A stretch of DNA of 64,000 nucleotides, taken from assembly GCA_022702545.1 (NCBI GenBank), contig JAHRBC010000008.1, forward strand, positions 372,001 to 436,000. Direction: 5' to 3'. A program made the position numbers and the translations under genes. Below the pieces are notes generated by a model. The model was not told the DNA's origin. It saw only the letters and a program-made list of their open reading frames with translations, and ran no database searches. Each line of letters opens with the position of its first letter. The stretch's first letter is position 1. This document shows positions 24,531-36,118 of the stretch, piece after piece. This DNA comes from Phycomyces nitens (Eukaryota > Mucoromycota > Mucoromycetes > Mucorales > Phycomycetaceae).

Positions 24531-24860
24531 AAAGAAAACTTGAATGCAAAACTGGTGGTTATAGCACAAGTAACAGGGAATTAATATATATATATATTAA
24601 ATACAGATATCAATCAATTTGAATTTATTTCACGATCTTACATACTTTTTTAAGACTTATTGTTCATGTTGGTACATTACAATTTTGCTTTTATGTAACA
24701 TCAGGCCTTTATTTATTTATTGAAAGGAACCTATGGATTCCATCGTATTAATCTTATTTCGTCCACAATGATCAACAAAAACAACAGCTATTGATTGATC
24801 AATCTTTAACCTTGATCAGAGATAGACATTGCTCTAGTATTCTTGATTGAAACGAAGCAG

Positions 24861-25300
24861 GGACTAAGGTATGTGGGTCTTGGTCTCTATGGAAACGGAT
24901 CTTTCCAAAACTACAAGAGCATTCCAATTAGTATCGTCCAAATCTAATACTTTTACTAAGCAGATATGCAAAGGATTTCTATAGTCCTTTAGAAGTATCT
25001 CTAGCTCGTTCATTGAAAATTCTTTGTCTGTAATAAGCACTCCGAGTATTTTTCCAGTATAAACATCAGAGTTGAAAGATAACATTGGTATAGGATTGAT
25101 TGTCTTATTTTCAATAACCAGGCCGTTGGTCTACAATTTCTTGCCCAGATATTTTGAAAGGTGCATTCGTAAGTGCTAAAACAGTAGTATGTGTAATTGA
25201 GTTTGCAGGATTTTGATAGCTTTTTGATACCAAAGTTTTTTTTATCAGAGCATTTACTCTTGAAAGTATCTAATAATAATCGATTAAACACTCTTAAGGA
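24861..25300 (-). pseudogene. Decayed LINE-ORF1-like (gag-like) sequence
   Basis: A minus-strand frame reads NGLVIENKTINPIPMLSFNS, then GKILGVLITD, SMNELEILLKDYRNPLH and NWNALVVLER. It aligns with the intact gene at 26.1-26.8 kb (RGVVIGDHNIQPMPILPSNY, then VMCEMLALSFLPYGRLLDI, EGNVIVTMDS). The upstream part is in another frame, so the copy is frameshifted around 25110-25130. It lies about 0.8 kb from the intact gene and in the same orientation. Confidence 0.6.
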
Positions 25301-26083
25301 TTATATACAGAATATTATAGTGTTTTCCTTGGTGCAATGTCTCCAACAAGTAATTCTCTTGATGATTTATCAGTTTATGTTTTCATGTACTTTATTTTCA
25401 TATGGAGTATCATACCGTATAGTCTTCTCAGATATATCAAGATTATTAGATTTTTGCATATAGACTGACCAGAATTACATGGCTGTAAAATGGAAGGTGT
25501 ATTTTGATTGTGGATATGAAATGGTATTCCAAGCTATTAAAAGGTATGATGGATAAAATGAAACAAATAGTCCAACAATTGTCCTTTAATACTCCAAGAC
25601 ATTTAACCAATTGTTTAATAAGCTAATGTCAACTGTACTGATGACAATGTAAATGTAAAAAAAAAATGGTAACAAAGAGCACAAGCTATAAAGCAAATTC
25701 CAAAAAAAGCACCCATATCTAAATATTGTTGGTGTTTGATAAATAGTCTAATCCCCAGTCTTATTCTTATAAATGACTCTGGTAATCTTCAGGTCTATTT
25801 ATTTATACTAAATATTCGAGAGGCTTGGTATATAAAAGTATACACCTTTGGTTTTTAAGCATTCTTAATAACCTACGAAAATACGGTTTTATTTACAGTT
25901 TTTGAACTTTTAATAAAGAGAATGTACAATTGTTATATGCTATAAAGACCATGAATATTTTGACAAAATATTTTATTAAAGCATTTCAACTACACATAAA
26001 ATCAATATAAATGGCTATCTACATTATACAAGAGTTGTCTAGAATATGTTTTTTTACAGACTACTCTTTAATCTATAATGAGT
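25301..26083. other. AT-rich intergenic stretch
   Basis: No gene or repeat recognised. Confidence 0.5.
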
Positions 26084-26766
26084 TTATGGTATAATAGTTT
26101 GCTTCACTTTTAAGAAGTGGTGTTTATCTTTATGCCAGATAATATATCCTGGGAGTTTCGTGAACCGTCCATCACGGTCTGGAGTAGAATCCATGGTGAC
26201 AATAACATTTCCTTCGAATTGACCACTTTCTGGTGAAAATCGCACATCGATATCCAAAAGACGCCCATATGGAAGGAAAGACAGGGCTAGCATTTCACAC
26301 ATTACAGAATCTTCTACGGCCGGAACATTCGACACCTCAACGACAGATATTTCGTAATTTGATGGAAGAATGGGCATTGGCTGGATATTATGGTCTCCAA
26401 TAACTACTCCTCTTGCGCGCAACTCTTGGCAATCCTGGCTTTCAAACAGGACGAACTCGTAGGTCAGCGAGTCTGTCTTTGTTAATACTGCTGTTTTGCA
26501 TTTATCACGACTTTTTACTTCACGGTAGCCTTCGTCAGGAAAGAAACCTCGTACAGCATTTGCCAGTTCTTCCGGGGTAACATCAACGTCGCATATACAA
26601 AACACAACACCGTTTTCTTCGGTTGATCGTTTCCAGCATTTGTATTTCTTTTATATTTTTTAAGTCCAACTAGAATTCATGTGGTTTAGTATATATTTAC
26701 CTCGTAGTCCTCGGTGGAAAACCCAACAGTTGGTATAGATGAGAAATTTCTCCACTGAATACCCAT
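26084..26766 (-). CDS. LINE-ORF1-like RRM-fold protein, intact and spliced (copy A)
   Basis: Two exons, 26766..26701 and 26647..26084, joined by a 53-nt GT-AG intron (phase 0), give 209 residues. The order is a short leader ending GFSTEDYE, KYKCWKRSTEENGVVFCICD, a variable segment, RGVVIGDHNIQPMPILP, then an RRM-like module (ISVVEVSNVP, SFLPYGRLLDIDVRF, GQFEGNVIVTMD). In Mucoromycotina LINE ORF1 (gag-like) proteins such a module is followed by Trp-Met-Tyr-Cys-x2-Cys zinc knuckles; here the protein stops at KVKQTIIP before any knuckle. No reverse transcriptase lies next to it. It may be a truncated ORF1 or a host gene derived from one. The intron position matches copy B at 44.4-45.2 kb. Function unknown. 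Confidence 0.62.
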
Positions 26767-28960
26767 TTTGTAGGATCCACACAAGACAAATCTTCTGTAT
26801 AGGTATCTGCCTAATCTGCACATTCTTAAGAATTTTCGGATATAGGAAAAAGTATAAGGTTAAACTTGATCTAGAAAATATTAATTGTTTTTATAGTGCC
26901 TTTTTTTTAATAAGACACAATCACAATTACAATAATGGAAATAATACGCATAATGTAAATTTCTAAAACAAAAATGCACAAGATAGATAACTATCAAGTG
27001 GCAACGTATCAGTATAAACCACATTTTGCTACAAAGCATAATTATCGATTGATCATGATCATTGTGCTGTTGTTGTACTATATATTTGTTCAGGGCAACA
27101 CTTTTAAAAAGACATGGCCTTTGATTCTTTGGATGAATTGAAGCTTGTCATTGTTGTAAAAAAAATAAGACTAATTATATTAATAGAATATATACGAGAG
27201 AGCTAACTAGAAACCTCATCCCAATGATGTTGCTTAATTAACTCTAAGTATCTTTGTATGTTTTACACTTTTACTATGAACAAATCATAATACTTTGTCC
27301 TTGATTTGCTTTCTATTAAAAGTAAAAACCATTTTAATATACGTATTACAACAAAGTCATAGTATTGAGTGCATTTAATAATATCCTATCAGACTACCAA
27401 TATACTCTGTATGCTTGGTATAAAAAATATATTTATTTGATCTATACAAATTGGCATCGACAGGCCAATGATTCTCACATACTTTAACACGTATTTTATT
27501 TCACTCTATGACTTGCAGAATACAACTCATTAATATTCATTAGAGTTGGTACTCTTGCCCTTAACATATAAACAAGTTCTTAATAGCAATAAGCTCTGTA
27601 TTATTTGACCGCCACAGTTTTAATGCGATACGTTGATACTTTTTTTTTGGTACTCGACCAGCTTCATCTTGTAACAAGTAGAATTGCCTTTTGGTAGATA
27701 AACTCCTCGTCATAAAGTTCATTCAGATTGTTCAGTCAAAGAAAATATTTCTTTCTAATAGGTTGCTATAGGCGTACTGGTCGAGAGTCTATAATAGTCT
27801 TCAAAGGGTCAACTACTTTTACCCACATACAACCCCAAATTATTAACAAACCACCAGCAAACTTTATTATTAGCATAATACAGCCTTTCTTATTACTATT
27901 ATTTTGATGAAAAGTGCCGTACTCTCATATTTCCATCAAAAGCATGAATCTGAATTCATTACTCTAGATATTCTCCCATTGTTTGTTAGGTGGCTTTTTG
28001 TTTTGTGTTCTTTCAATAACTTCAGCTTGAATACTGTGAAAAGACAAAATTTATGTTGTACAAATGACATGGCATGTCGTAGTCTTGGACATATAATTAA
28101 ACTTTGTGTCTCGACCTGGCTGTTGGCTTCCAAGTGTAGTTTTATGATCATTTTTCATTTCATTCATAAGATGGTGTAAATCGTGTTCATCAAAAGTCCT
28201 TGAGCGTCTTTTTCACTTTTTAGCAAATATAATGCCTGTATTATATCTTTGTGTAGTTTGTTTGGATATTTGCTTTTGGTATGCCAGTTTTTTGGTGAAT
28301 AATTCCGATGATCAGACCCTTTTGGTGATCTAAAAGTTGATTTCGATTTCCAAAGTTTCTTGCTGATCTGATCTGACGGGGTTTGAATATATGTCCATTA
28401 CAATGGAAAGGGGTCTACCTATTCTATCCCATGTATCTATTGCTTAACCTTTACAATATTACAATGATTAAAAAGAGATTTAAAATATTGAGATATTCTT
28501 GTATTTAGCAATGTAAGATGGACAGAAATAAAAATGAATTAAAATAAGCACATACAGTAGCAAAGAGCAAATCGAATACTGTCTATAGTGAAGCCATGAT
28601 ATTTATTTTTTTGCTCTCATAATTTTAACTACTTTTTGCAAGATTATCCGAGTATATCAGCTCATGAGAATTTGTAGAATATATAAACTATAGAGACAAC
28701 ACATGCAATTGATCATCTAAAGTGTAGAATTGGGTTTGATGCCAATGTATATGAGAAATATACTCTAGTACCTAATCGCAAAAGGGTTCGATGTTTACAA
28801 ACTTTTAACACCATAATTCTGTAGTTTTGACGATCGATATTAAAGTTTAGACTGCATACTTAAAATGGCTCTAGCCTATTTCTTTCTTGAAAATGGTTGA
28901 TAAGTATCTTCTCTAGTGATTCGAGATTATGACGGCCCATATATCCTCGAGTCCCTTGAG
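26767..28960. other. Gene-poor AT-rich stretch
   Basis: Only short unsupported frames. A minus-strand patch near 27.6-27.75 kb (ELYDEEFIYQKAILLVTR) may be old coding debris, but I cannot name it. Confidence 0.45.
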
Positions 28961-28965
28961 AAAAA

Positions 28966-29060
28966 CAAAAGCCGTCCATTGATCTATAACTGATCAGTGA
29001 ACGGTAGTTTTGCTAATCTTTGCCGAATAATTTGTCAGCAATAGAATTGGACGGCTTTTG
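28966..29060. mobile_element. MITE-like 95-bp element with 13-bp inverted ends
   Basis: CAAAAGCCGTCCA at 28966-28978 is repeated as its exact reverse complement at 29048-29060. The 69 bp between are non-coding. No clear target-site duplication is visible, so this could also be a hairpin of another kind. Confidence 0.5.
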
Positions 29061-29326
29061 GATCAACTGAATCAGAGGAGTGCATTTTGTGAAAAGTTCT
29101 GGCCAACAAAACATCAGTATTCTAGAAATATTAGCTGTATCAAAATGTTCTCATTTGTGGAAAACTGAAGAAAACAAACTTAAAGCATCTCTACGGAGAG
29201 TGAAACGAGTATATTATCAAAGTTTGTACATTCAAAAAAAAAAGTATATAAATCAGAAATCTAAAGATACATACTAGCCTTAGCAGTCTTTTCTTTTCAA
29301 TTTTCGTATCTTTCTACTCTGTCTCG

Positions 29327-32300
29327 ATGTCTAATTTGCCAGACAGTCCCAGTGATTGGCATGTCAAGTCTATCGAGTCTACCGCCGATCTTTTGGGGAC
29401 ATCAGTATCCAATGGTCTATCAACAAACCAAGTAGACGAGCGCATTCGTAAATACGGCCACAATGAACTGTCATCCAATGAAGGTCCACAGTGGATCAAG
29501 GTTCTTTTGAGACAGTTTGTGGATGTCATGAACTGGATCTTTATGGGACTAGGTGTGGCATTTTATGTGCTCAAGGACTATATTACCGGCTCCCTCTTGA
29601 TTGTCTTGGCCATTGTCAACCTCTATCTGACATTCTCTCAGGAATATGCTGCCGAACAGACTCTTGCTGCCCTTCGGAACCTGTCTTCCCCCCAGGCTGA
29701 TGTTATTCGTGATGGTAGAGAGCAAACTATACCTAGCAGAGATATTGTTCCCGGTGATATATTGTTGATTAAAGAAGGCGATTCTGTCGGTGCTGATGCA
29801 AGATTGGTCAATATTTCAAACCTTGAGGTAGACGAGGCACTTTTGACTGGTGAATCCATGCCCGTACAGAAAGAGCTTATTCTCTTGAGCAGTCTTGGTA
29901 AGATGGACACAAACAAAAATGCAAATATGGTCTATATTATGCTTGATCTACATAACCAACACTAATAATTATCATTATTATTACTTTATTTATATGCAAA
30001 TAGACGAGCCTCTTGGGGATCGTATTAATATGGTTTACAGCTCTACAGTAGTATCAAAAGGACGTGGAAGAGCCATTGTTACTGCAACGGGAATGAGTAC
30101 AGAAATCGGAAGGATTGCAACCAAGCTAAATGAGTCAAAAGATGATGACAAAACACACCTCCAAAAAAGCATGGACAAGATGTACATTGCCTTGCTTATT
30201 GTCTCGGTCTTGTGTGTTATTATTGTCTTTGCTTCTGCAAGGTTTAAAATCAACTACGAGGTTGGTATGTATGCCATGACATCCGCTATGTCTGTAGTTC
30301 CGGCTGGTTTAACTACTGTGATGGCTGTGACACTGGTCATGGGCGGCAGAGAAATGACTGCCCAAAAGGCGGTTGTGCGAAAACTAAAGGTGCTAGAGAC
30401 ACTTGGTTCTGTTACCAATATTTTTTCCGATAAAACCGGCACTCTTACTCTGGCAAAGATGGTTGTTATTCGCTTTTGGACACCTAAAGAAGGCTATTTC
30501 TACGTAACTCCAAATGGTCTTTCTCCTGAAGGCGATGTCTACAGCACTCACGGAATTGATACTCCAGAAGATGAAGAAAAGATAGACCACAGCCAATTGA
30601 TCGTCAAGTCCAAAATCTCTCCTGATATTAAAAGTCTGGTTCGATGCTCAGCACTCTGCAATATGTCGAGCATCTATCGTCGTGAACTTAACATAAATGA
30701 TAAAATCTCCCAAGACCTTGACGATGTCTCTGAAACTGAAGACCAGTGGATTTCGAATGGTGCACCTACTGATGTTGCTCTCCAAGTTTTTGCTCACAAA
30801 TTCAACATGGGAAAGCCTATGCTTGAAGAAGATGGCTGGAAACTGGTTTCTGAATTCAACTTTGATTCTACTATCAAGCGCATGTCAACCATCTACCGTG
30901 ATCCTCAGACTGGCGAACTTGTGGTATTTACCAAAGGCGCTACAGAAAGAATCCTTCCTCTCTGTACATATCTATCAGAGCCAGAAAAGAATCAGATCCT
31001 TCAGACTGTCGATATTTTGGCTGCAAAGGGTCTCCGTGTCATTACTCTGGCATACCGCAAACTTTCCTCAGCCAAGAGCACCAATGGATCTTACACAAGA
31101 GAAGATGTTGAATCCGAGCTTAATTTCCTTGGTCTTACTGGAATCTATGATCCCCACGTCCCGAGTCTCGTCAAGCTGTCTTGGAAGCCCATCAAGCTGG
31201 TATTAAGGTTCATATGCTCACTGGTGATCATGAGATTACAGCTACAGCAATCGCCAAGGAGATCAATATTTTGAATGAAAAGACAATGTCGTCTGAGACG
31301 ATCCGTCGACTAGTCATGACAGGTACTCAGTTTGATGCCATGACAAACGAACAGATCGATGCTCTTGAAGAACTTCCCCTGGTTGTAGCCCGTTGTTCAC
31401 CTGAGACCAAGGTCAAGATGATTGAGGCTTCTGCTCGACGACACAATATATCAGCAATGACTGGAGACGGTGTAAACGACTCTCCTTCCCTTCGTATCGC
31501 AGATGTTGGCATTTCCATGGGAAAAAATGGCAGTGATGTAGCTAAGCAAGCGTCCGACATTATTCTGACCGACGATAACTTTGCCACAATTATCCGAGCA
31601 ATATCTGAGGGAAGACGCATTTACCAGAATATGCAACGCTTTTTACTCTATTATTGGATTACACTGTCTTCTCTTGCCATTTTGATCTTGATTTGTTTGG
31701 CGTTACATGATCCAGAAGGTAATAACGTCTCCCCCATGTCAACAATCAGTATCATCTTCCTCTTTGTTGCCATTACTCCTCCGGCCAGTACCCTTAGTAT
31801 CCAGTCAGCTTCAAAAACAATTATGTTGGAGCCTCCAAGACCGCCAAAAGAAAACCTATTCAATCGAGAAATCATTATGGACACGCTTGTCTATGGCTCG
31901 TCGTCTTCAGTCTGTTTTGCTCTTTCATTCTTTGTGCCTTTGTATGCTCTTGGTAATGGTGTAGAAGGCGTTGACTGCGACACAAATTATACAGAAGGTC
32001 CGTGCGAATCTCTTTATCGTGCCCGTGGATCAATATTGGTTGTAACTACTTTCTTCTCGCTTTTAATTATGGTCCATTGTCGCAGCTATCGGGAGCCTGA
32101 ATGGGATTGGTGTGGTTTGAAAAAGACATTCAAATCCAAGGTTTTTACTTTCACCCTTATATTTGATATTGTGTGCCTTTTAATTTTTCTCTATACTCCT
32201 GTGGTTGCTGTCGAAGGATTCAGAATTCGAAGAATCACTTGGGAGTGGGGTCTTGACATTGGTATTGTTCTTGGCCACATTGTTTTTGGTGAGATTTACA

Positions 32301-32362
32301 AGATGCTCAAACGAAGATTTTTGAAGCCTATGGTTACATCTTTTGTGGAAACTGTTGTGTAA
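29327..32362 (+). pseudogene. ENA-type (P-type IID) cation ATPase, copy 1, frameshifted
   Basis: Plasma-membrane P-type ATPase of the fungal ENA class, which exports Na+ (and K+ or Li+). Exon 1 29327-29897, 106-nt intron, exon 2 30004-32362. Motifs: LTGESMP (actuator), FSDKTGTLT (phosphorylated Asp), KGATERILPLC (nucleotide domain) and MTGDGVNDSPSL (hinge), with about ten membrane segments. At 31152-31155 there is a run of four C where copy 2 has five (IYDP codons). This shifts the frame near residue 570, between the KGATER block and the hinge, so the protein would lose its hinge and C-terminal membrane half. Downstream the frame is otherwise open to VETVV. A single-base assembly error is the main alternative. 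The 5' part is nearly identical to copy 2. Confidence 0.8.
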
Positions 32363-32750
32363 AATATAACATGTGTATTTCTATAACTGCTATCCAAATT
32401 TAATAAACCTTTTTTTTTTAAATGCAAACCCCATATATCTATTGAATGAATTCTATATCTTTAGAGATCTTAAAAATTAACTTTTATCTATTAATCAAGT
32501 ATCGGGTTATTATTTATAAACTACAGTTCGATAAATTGGTTAATAGCACAAATTCGACTCTCACTAACAAGAAAGATGTATAAATGTTCTTATCTCTATC
32601 TTTGTTTTAATACAATCATAACCACTTGTGTCCAGTATAGTTGACGAAAATTGACAATTCAAAAGCATATAGTCTATTTTCAATAATCGTATACTTTATA
32701 AATATATTTTAATGCATATATTTTAGTAATATGTAAAGAAAAAAGAGATT
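32363..32750. other. 3' intergenic region before the Tc1 element
   Basis: AT-rich; no gene seen. Confidence 0.55.
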
Positions 32751-33792
32751 TCAGCACTTGGTAGTACCACCACGGGCGTCTATTACAGCTTGACATCTTC
32801 TCTGCATACTGTCAACTAAACGCCTTGAATACTCGAGGCCTAACCTCGTCCATTCTTCTTGAAGGGCTACCTCCAAATCAGCCAGATTGCTTATTTTGCT
32901 TCTCCTCTTCTCAACCAACAGCTCCAGAGCATTCCAGATGTGCTCGATTGGGTTCAGATCAGGACTTTGAGCTGGCCAGTACTCAAATCCCCTGATCTGA
33001 TGGGTCTCTTTCCACCATCGCGCATATCCACCAGTATGACAAGTGGTACCATCTTCCTGGAAGATGAAATCCTTCTCCTCGTCCTTGGTGACCTTTGTAA
33101 ACCATGGGTGGAAGGATTGGGCCAATATATCGACATATACATCTTGATTGACTTTGTCGGTGTCAATTATCTTTAATGGGCCAAATCCTCCACCCTAAAA
33201 GCACCCCCAAACCATGAGTCCACCACCGCCCAATTTCACTGTCGATACGGTATTCTTTCCTTCGTATCTTTCTCCAACTTTTCTGAAAACGCGCTTGGCA
33301 GCATCTTTTCCGTTCAAACAAAAACGGGATTCGTCTGACCACACCACACTGTTCCATTGGTCGTTTGTCCAATTCACCTTTTCCTTAGCCCTGCGAAGTC
33401 CGGCCTGCTTGTGATTTTTTGTGAGGCGAGGCTTATGTGCTGCGATACAGGATTTGAAGTCAAGTTGCTTGACATAGTTTATGATACTATTTTTGCACAC
33501 ATCAACACCCATCTTGGCCGTGTCTAATTTGAGCTGTTTATAGTTGGTGAATGGGTCGTCCCGTATAATTCTCTCAAGGTGTCTGATTGTCCTCTCATTC
33601 ACTTTTTTGGGTTGTCCAGGTAATTTACAATTGCATTGTCTTACGCGTTTGACAATTGGTTGCACGGTTGACCTAGGCATTTCAACTGCGCTTGCAATCA
33701 GTCCAAGGGAAGGATGAACGCTATCAAGATAGAAGACACCCCAATACTGCTGTTGCTCTTTTGTTATATAAAGGTCCCAAGTGCTGATTTGT
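32751..33792 (-). mobile_element. Nearly intact Tc1/mariner element
   Basis: A transposase frame runs on the minus strand from about 33775 to a TGA at 32751-32753. It has SVHPSLGLIASAVEMPRSTV (helix-turn-helix), WNSVVWSDESRF (first Asp), LGGGGLMVWGCF, FIFQEDGTTCHTGGY (second Asp) and WPAQSPDLNPIEHIWN (Glu). Only one stop breaks it: a TAG right after VWGCF, with GGGFGPLKIID continuing in the same frame. A 12-bp inverted match (TCAGCACTTGGT-like) sits at 32751-32762 and near 33776-33787, and could be the element ends. It was probably active in the recent past. Confidence 0.78.
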
Positions 33793-34199
33793 GATTCTGA
33801 GTTTGGATGTTTTCAAGTAATTAATTGGTAGAGAAAATGAAGTGTCTGTTTCAAAGTATCCAGAAATTTCGTCATCTTTATAACTGTACGAGGTACAAGT
33901 GGATGTGACTGTAGAAAATTCGTGCTTAAATGACTTTTTATTGGTCGGTGAAACCAACGTCAATATGCATGGTTTATTAGTAAAGTAAAGGGGGTAGATG
34001 AGATATTACTATGGTACAACCCCGTCTGGGTCTCTTTTTAAAGAATTGTTGGGAAAGAAAGGAAATTCAAGAGATTTGAAGTTGGATTGGTCTTTGAGAT
34101 CAGAGGAAGGGATAGAGGGGCTGGTGGTTTTGACCGAGCCAGGCAGAGATGGAAATAAATTAACAGGTGGAAAGATCCCTGAAAAGATGGGATTGGTGA

Positions 34200-34740
34200 A
34201 AAGGTAGACCATTTTAGATGGGACCTTGTCATTCTCTTCACTACCAAAAGTATCTGATAGGTCGGATTGTGTGTGTTTAAGTCTATGGGCGTTCTTAGGG
34301 CAGCCAGCGCAAAGGTTTTTAGATGCATTACACCTCTAGCAGACGCGAGATTCTCGCTCAGGGCAGCCAGACGAGCGGTATGCAGACTTATGGCAAGAGC
34401 TGCAGTACAAAGGCAGCTTGGATCAAGTGGCGTAGACCTGTCGATCATTTCCAAAAGAAATGACATGAAATAAAGGTAGTAGGTGTTGGGGTGGGAGCAT
34501 ATAGGGAGTGGATGAGAGCATAGGCTTAGCCATTGAAGTATTCTTGCGAGAGTTGCATTCTCACCTCAAGACAAATGCCATATTCTTTGATATATCTGCA
34601 TATGTTCATTACTGTGCTTGATTTCTCCTGTATAGGAACTTTGGAGAAGAAAACCTTGGCCAACTCTACCTCCGGCCCAAGAGGGGAAGCCATAGACACA
34701 TTTCTCACCAACTGTGATGCCTTTGTTGGCATATTTTAAA
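34200..34740 (-). pseudogene. Decayed LINE ORF1 with two zinc knuckles
   Basis: The minus strand reads in pieces: PEVELAKVFFSKVPIQEKSS, MNICRYIKEYGICLEVRM, a TAA, AYALIHSLY, then FGNDRQVYAT, a TGA, SKLPLYCSSCH and CPERESRVC, a TAG, and RCNASKNLCAGCPKNAH. The order RRM-like module, VYAT(W), YCxxCH knuckle, C-x2-C knuckle is that of LINE ORF1 (gag-like) proteins in this fungal group. It has at least three in-frame stops and one frameshift. A low-complexity Ser/Pro tail follows to about 34010. Confidence 0.55.
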
Positions 34741-35369
34741 AACATCGTCTTCTGTTGTCATTACGATCTCTACAATTATGTGTAAAAAGTGCGATCGAAA
34801 AGCATCCCTAAATTCTGTAAGTAGTACATTAGTAATGGTGATGTGACACAACAAGATGTGGCCCAATCCCAGAGCACCAGATGGGGTCAGCAATGATATC
34901 TTGTTCATTGCAAAGTACTTTGTAAATGGTTTCCATGTCAACAGCCCTAGCAAGAAACTGATGCCCAAGTTTAGGGCGGTCGGAGGGTGGGAGCTTAGAT
35001 TCGTGTAAGTTGACTAAGCATGGTGACCATGGGTCTTCTGGTTTTTCAGGATCATCGGTTTCCATGGTAAACGGCGGATTTGCATTTAAGTAATTATCTG
35101 TCTGTAATAATACAGCAGAATATGCGTTCAGACAAACCAACACTTTAAATACAAAGTGATGATGCCTAATTCATCAATAAAACAAGACTGCGAACTCTAC
35201 ATCACTGGACATACTGTCCAATGCACCAGAACCACTGGGTGTGTACTTGGCTATGGAGATACTCTATCATACTATTAGTGGAAGAGTACCACCAGCCGTC
35301 GCATACAATGTAAATACTCATGAGACGGTCAGAATAAAATATCAACATTTAACGCAAATCATGGGTATT

Positions 35370-36033
35370 TCATGCTACCTTTATGAAATCTTGTGGACAA
35401 GAAATAGGCTGTTCCAAGTTTGAACAGCTGTGCCAAACGGCTCAGAACGCAGACCGTGGTCAAGTTGACAGGACAGAAAAGACCGAAAATTAGAGGCTGA
35501 TGGGACACTCTTGGTTGACTGGACAAAGAAGCTCATATCAGACCCCATATCACCAGACATTGGGTTAAAGAGCAAAAGACTGAGATATATTTGATTGCAA
35601 ACGGTCTGAAGCTTATCGAGGTAGTGTATGCCAAAATAATGCTCCAAACAATGGCCGATAAGCATCGGAAATGTCTTTCCACCGCCCTCAAACTACTGAG
35701 CCGAGACCACATTATATCCTGAGATAGATTTACCTCTATATTTCTCATGTAGCAATCAATCAAACTTATATCTTCTTGTTGATGCCAAACATCGAGAGAG
35801 CTAAAAGTATCCATTAATACACCCTAAAGAGCTGTACCAATGTAAGAAATGGAAACCAAGACGATCCAGATGGTACCGTAGTTGAAGATCAAGGCAGTTG
35901 TACTGCAGCTGATAATCCAACTTTGACCAGCCATAGAAGAGGTTGAGAAAGGGCAGTATGCACCACAGAAGATGAGATAATACAAATGCCCTAAAGCCAT
36001 AATCTGATGCGTGAAATGGATGCATCCTTCCAT
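35370..36033 (-). pseudogene. Decayed membrane-protein gene, family unknown
   Basis: A minus-strand frame begins MEGCIHFTHQIMALGHLYYL and runs through hydrophobic segments (TALIFNYGTIWIVLVSISYI) to a TAG after YIGTAL at about 35825. It then continues in the same frame with GVLMDTFSSLDVWHQQED and LIDCYMRNIE, where a GTAAAT donor occurs. More hydrophobic sequence follows (LSAIVWSIILAYTTSISF). The single in-frame stop in an otherwise gene-like stretch suggests a recently broken gene. No family could be named. Confidence 0.35.
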
Positions 36034-36118
36034 TCATTGTTGATGTGGTAAATCTAGTTTCAGAAACTTTGCAATAACCATATATTATACGGACCAGAGC
36101 TATATTTCTTGAGAACAT

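Noticed and set aside
29314..31884. Long minus-strand frames across the ENA genes (and the mirrored ones at 38.9-41.2 kb)
   Set aside because: They are antisense shadows of the conserved ATPase exons, and the same frames recur in both copies only because the genes are near-identical.
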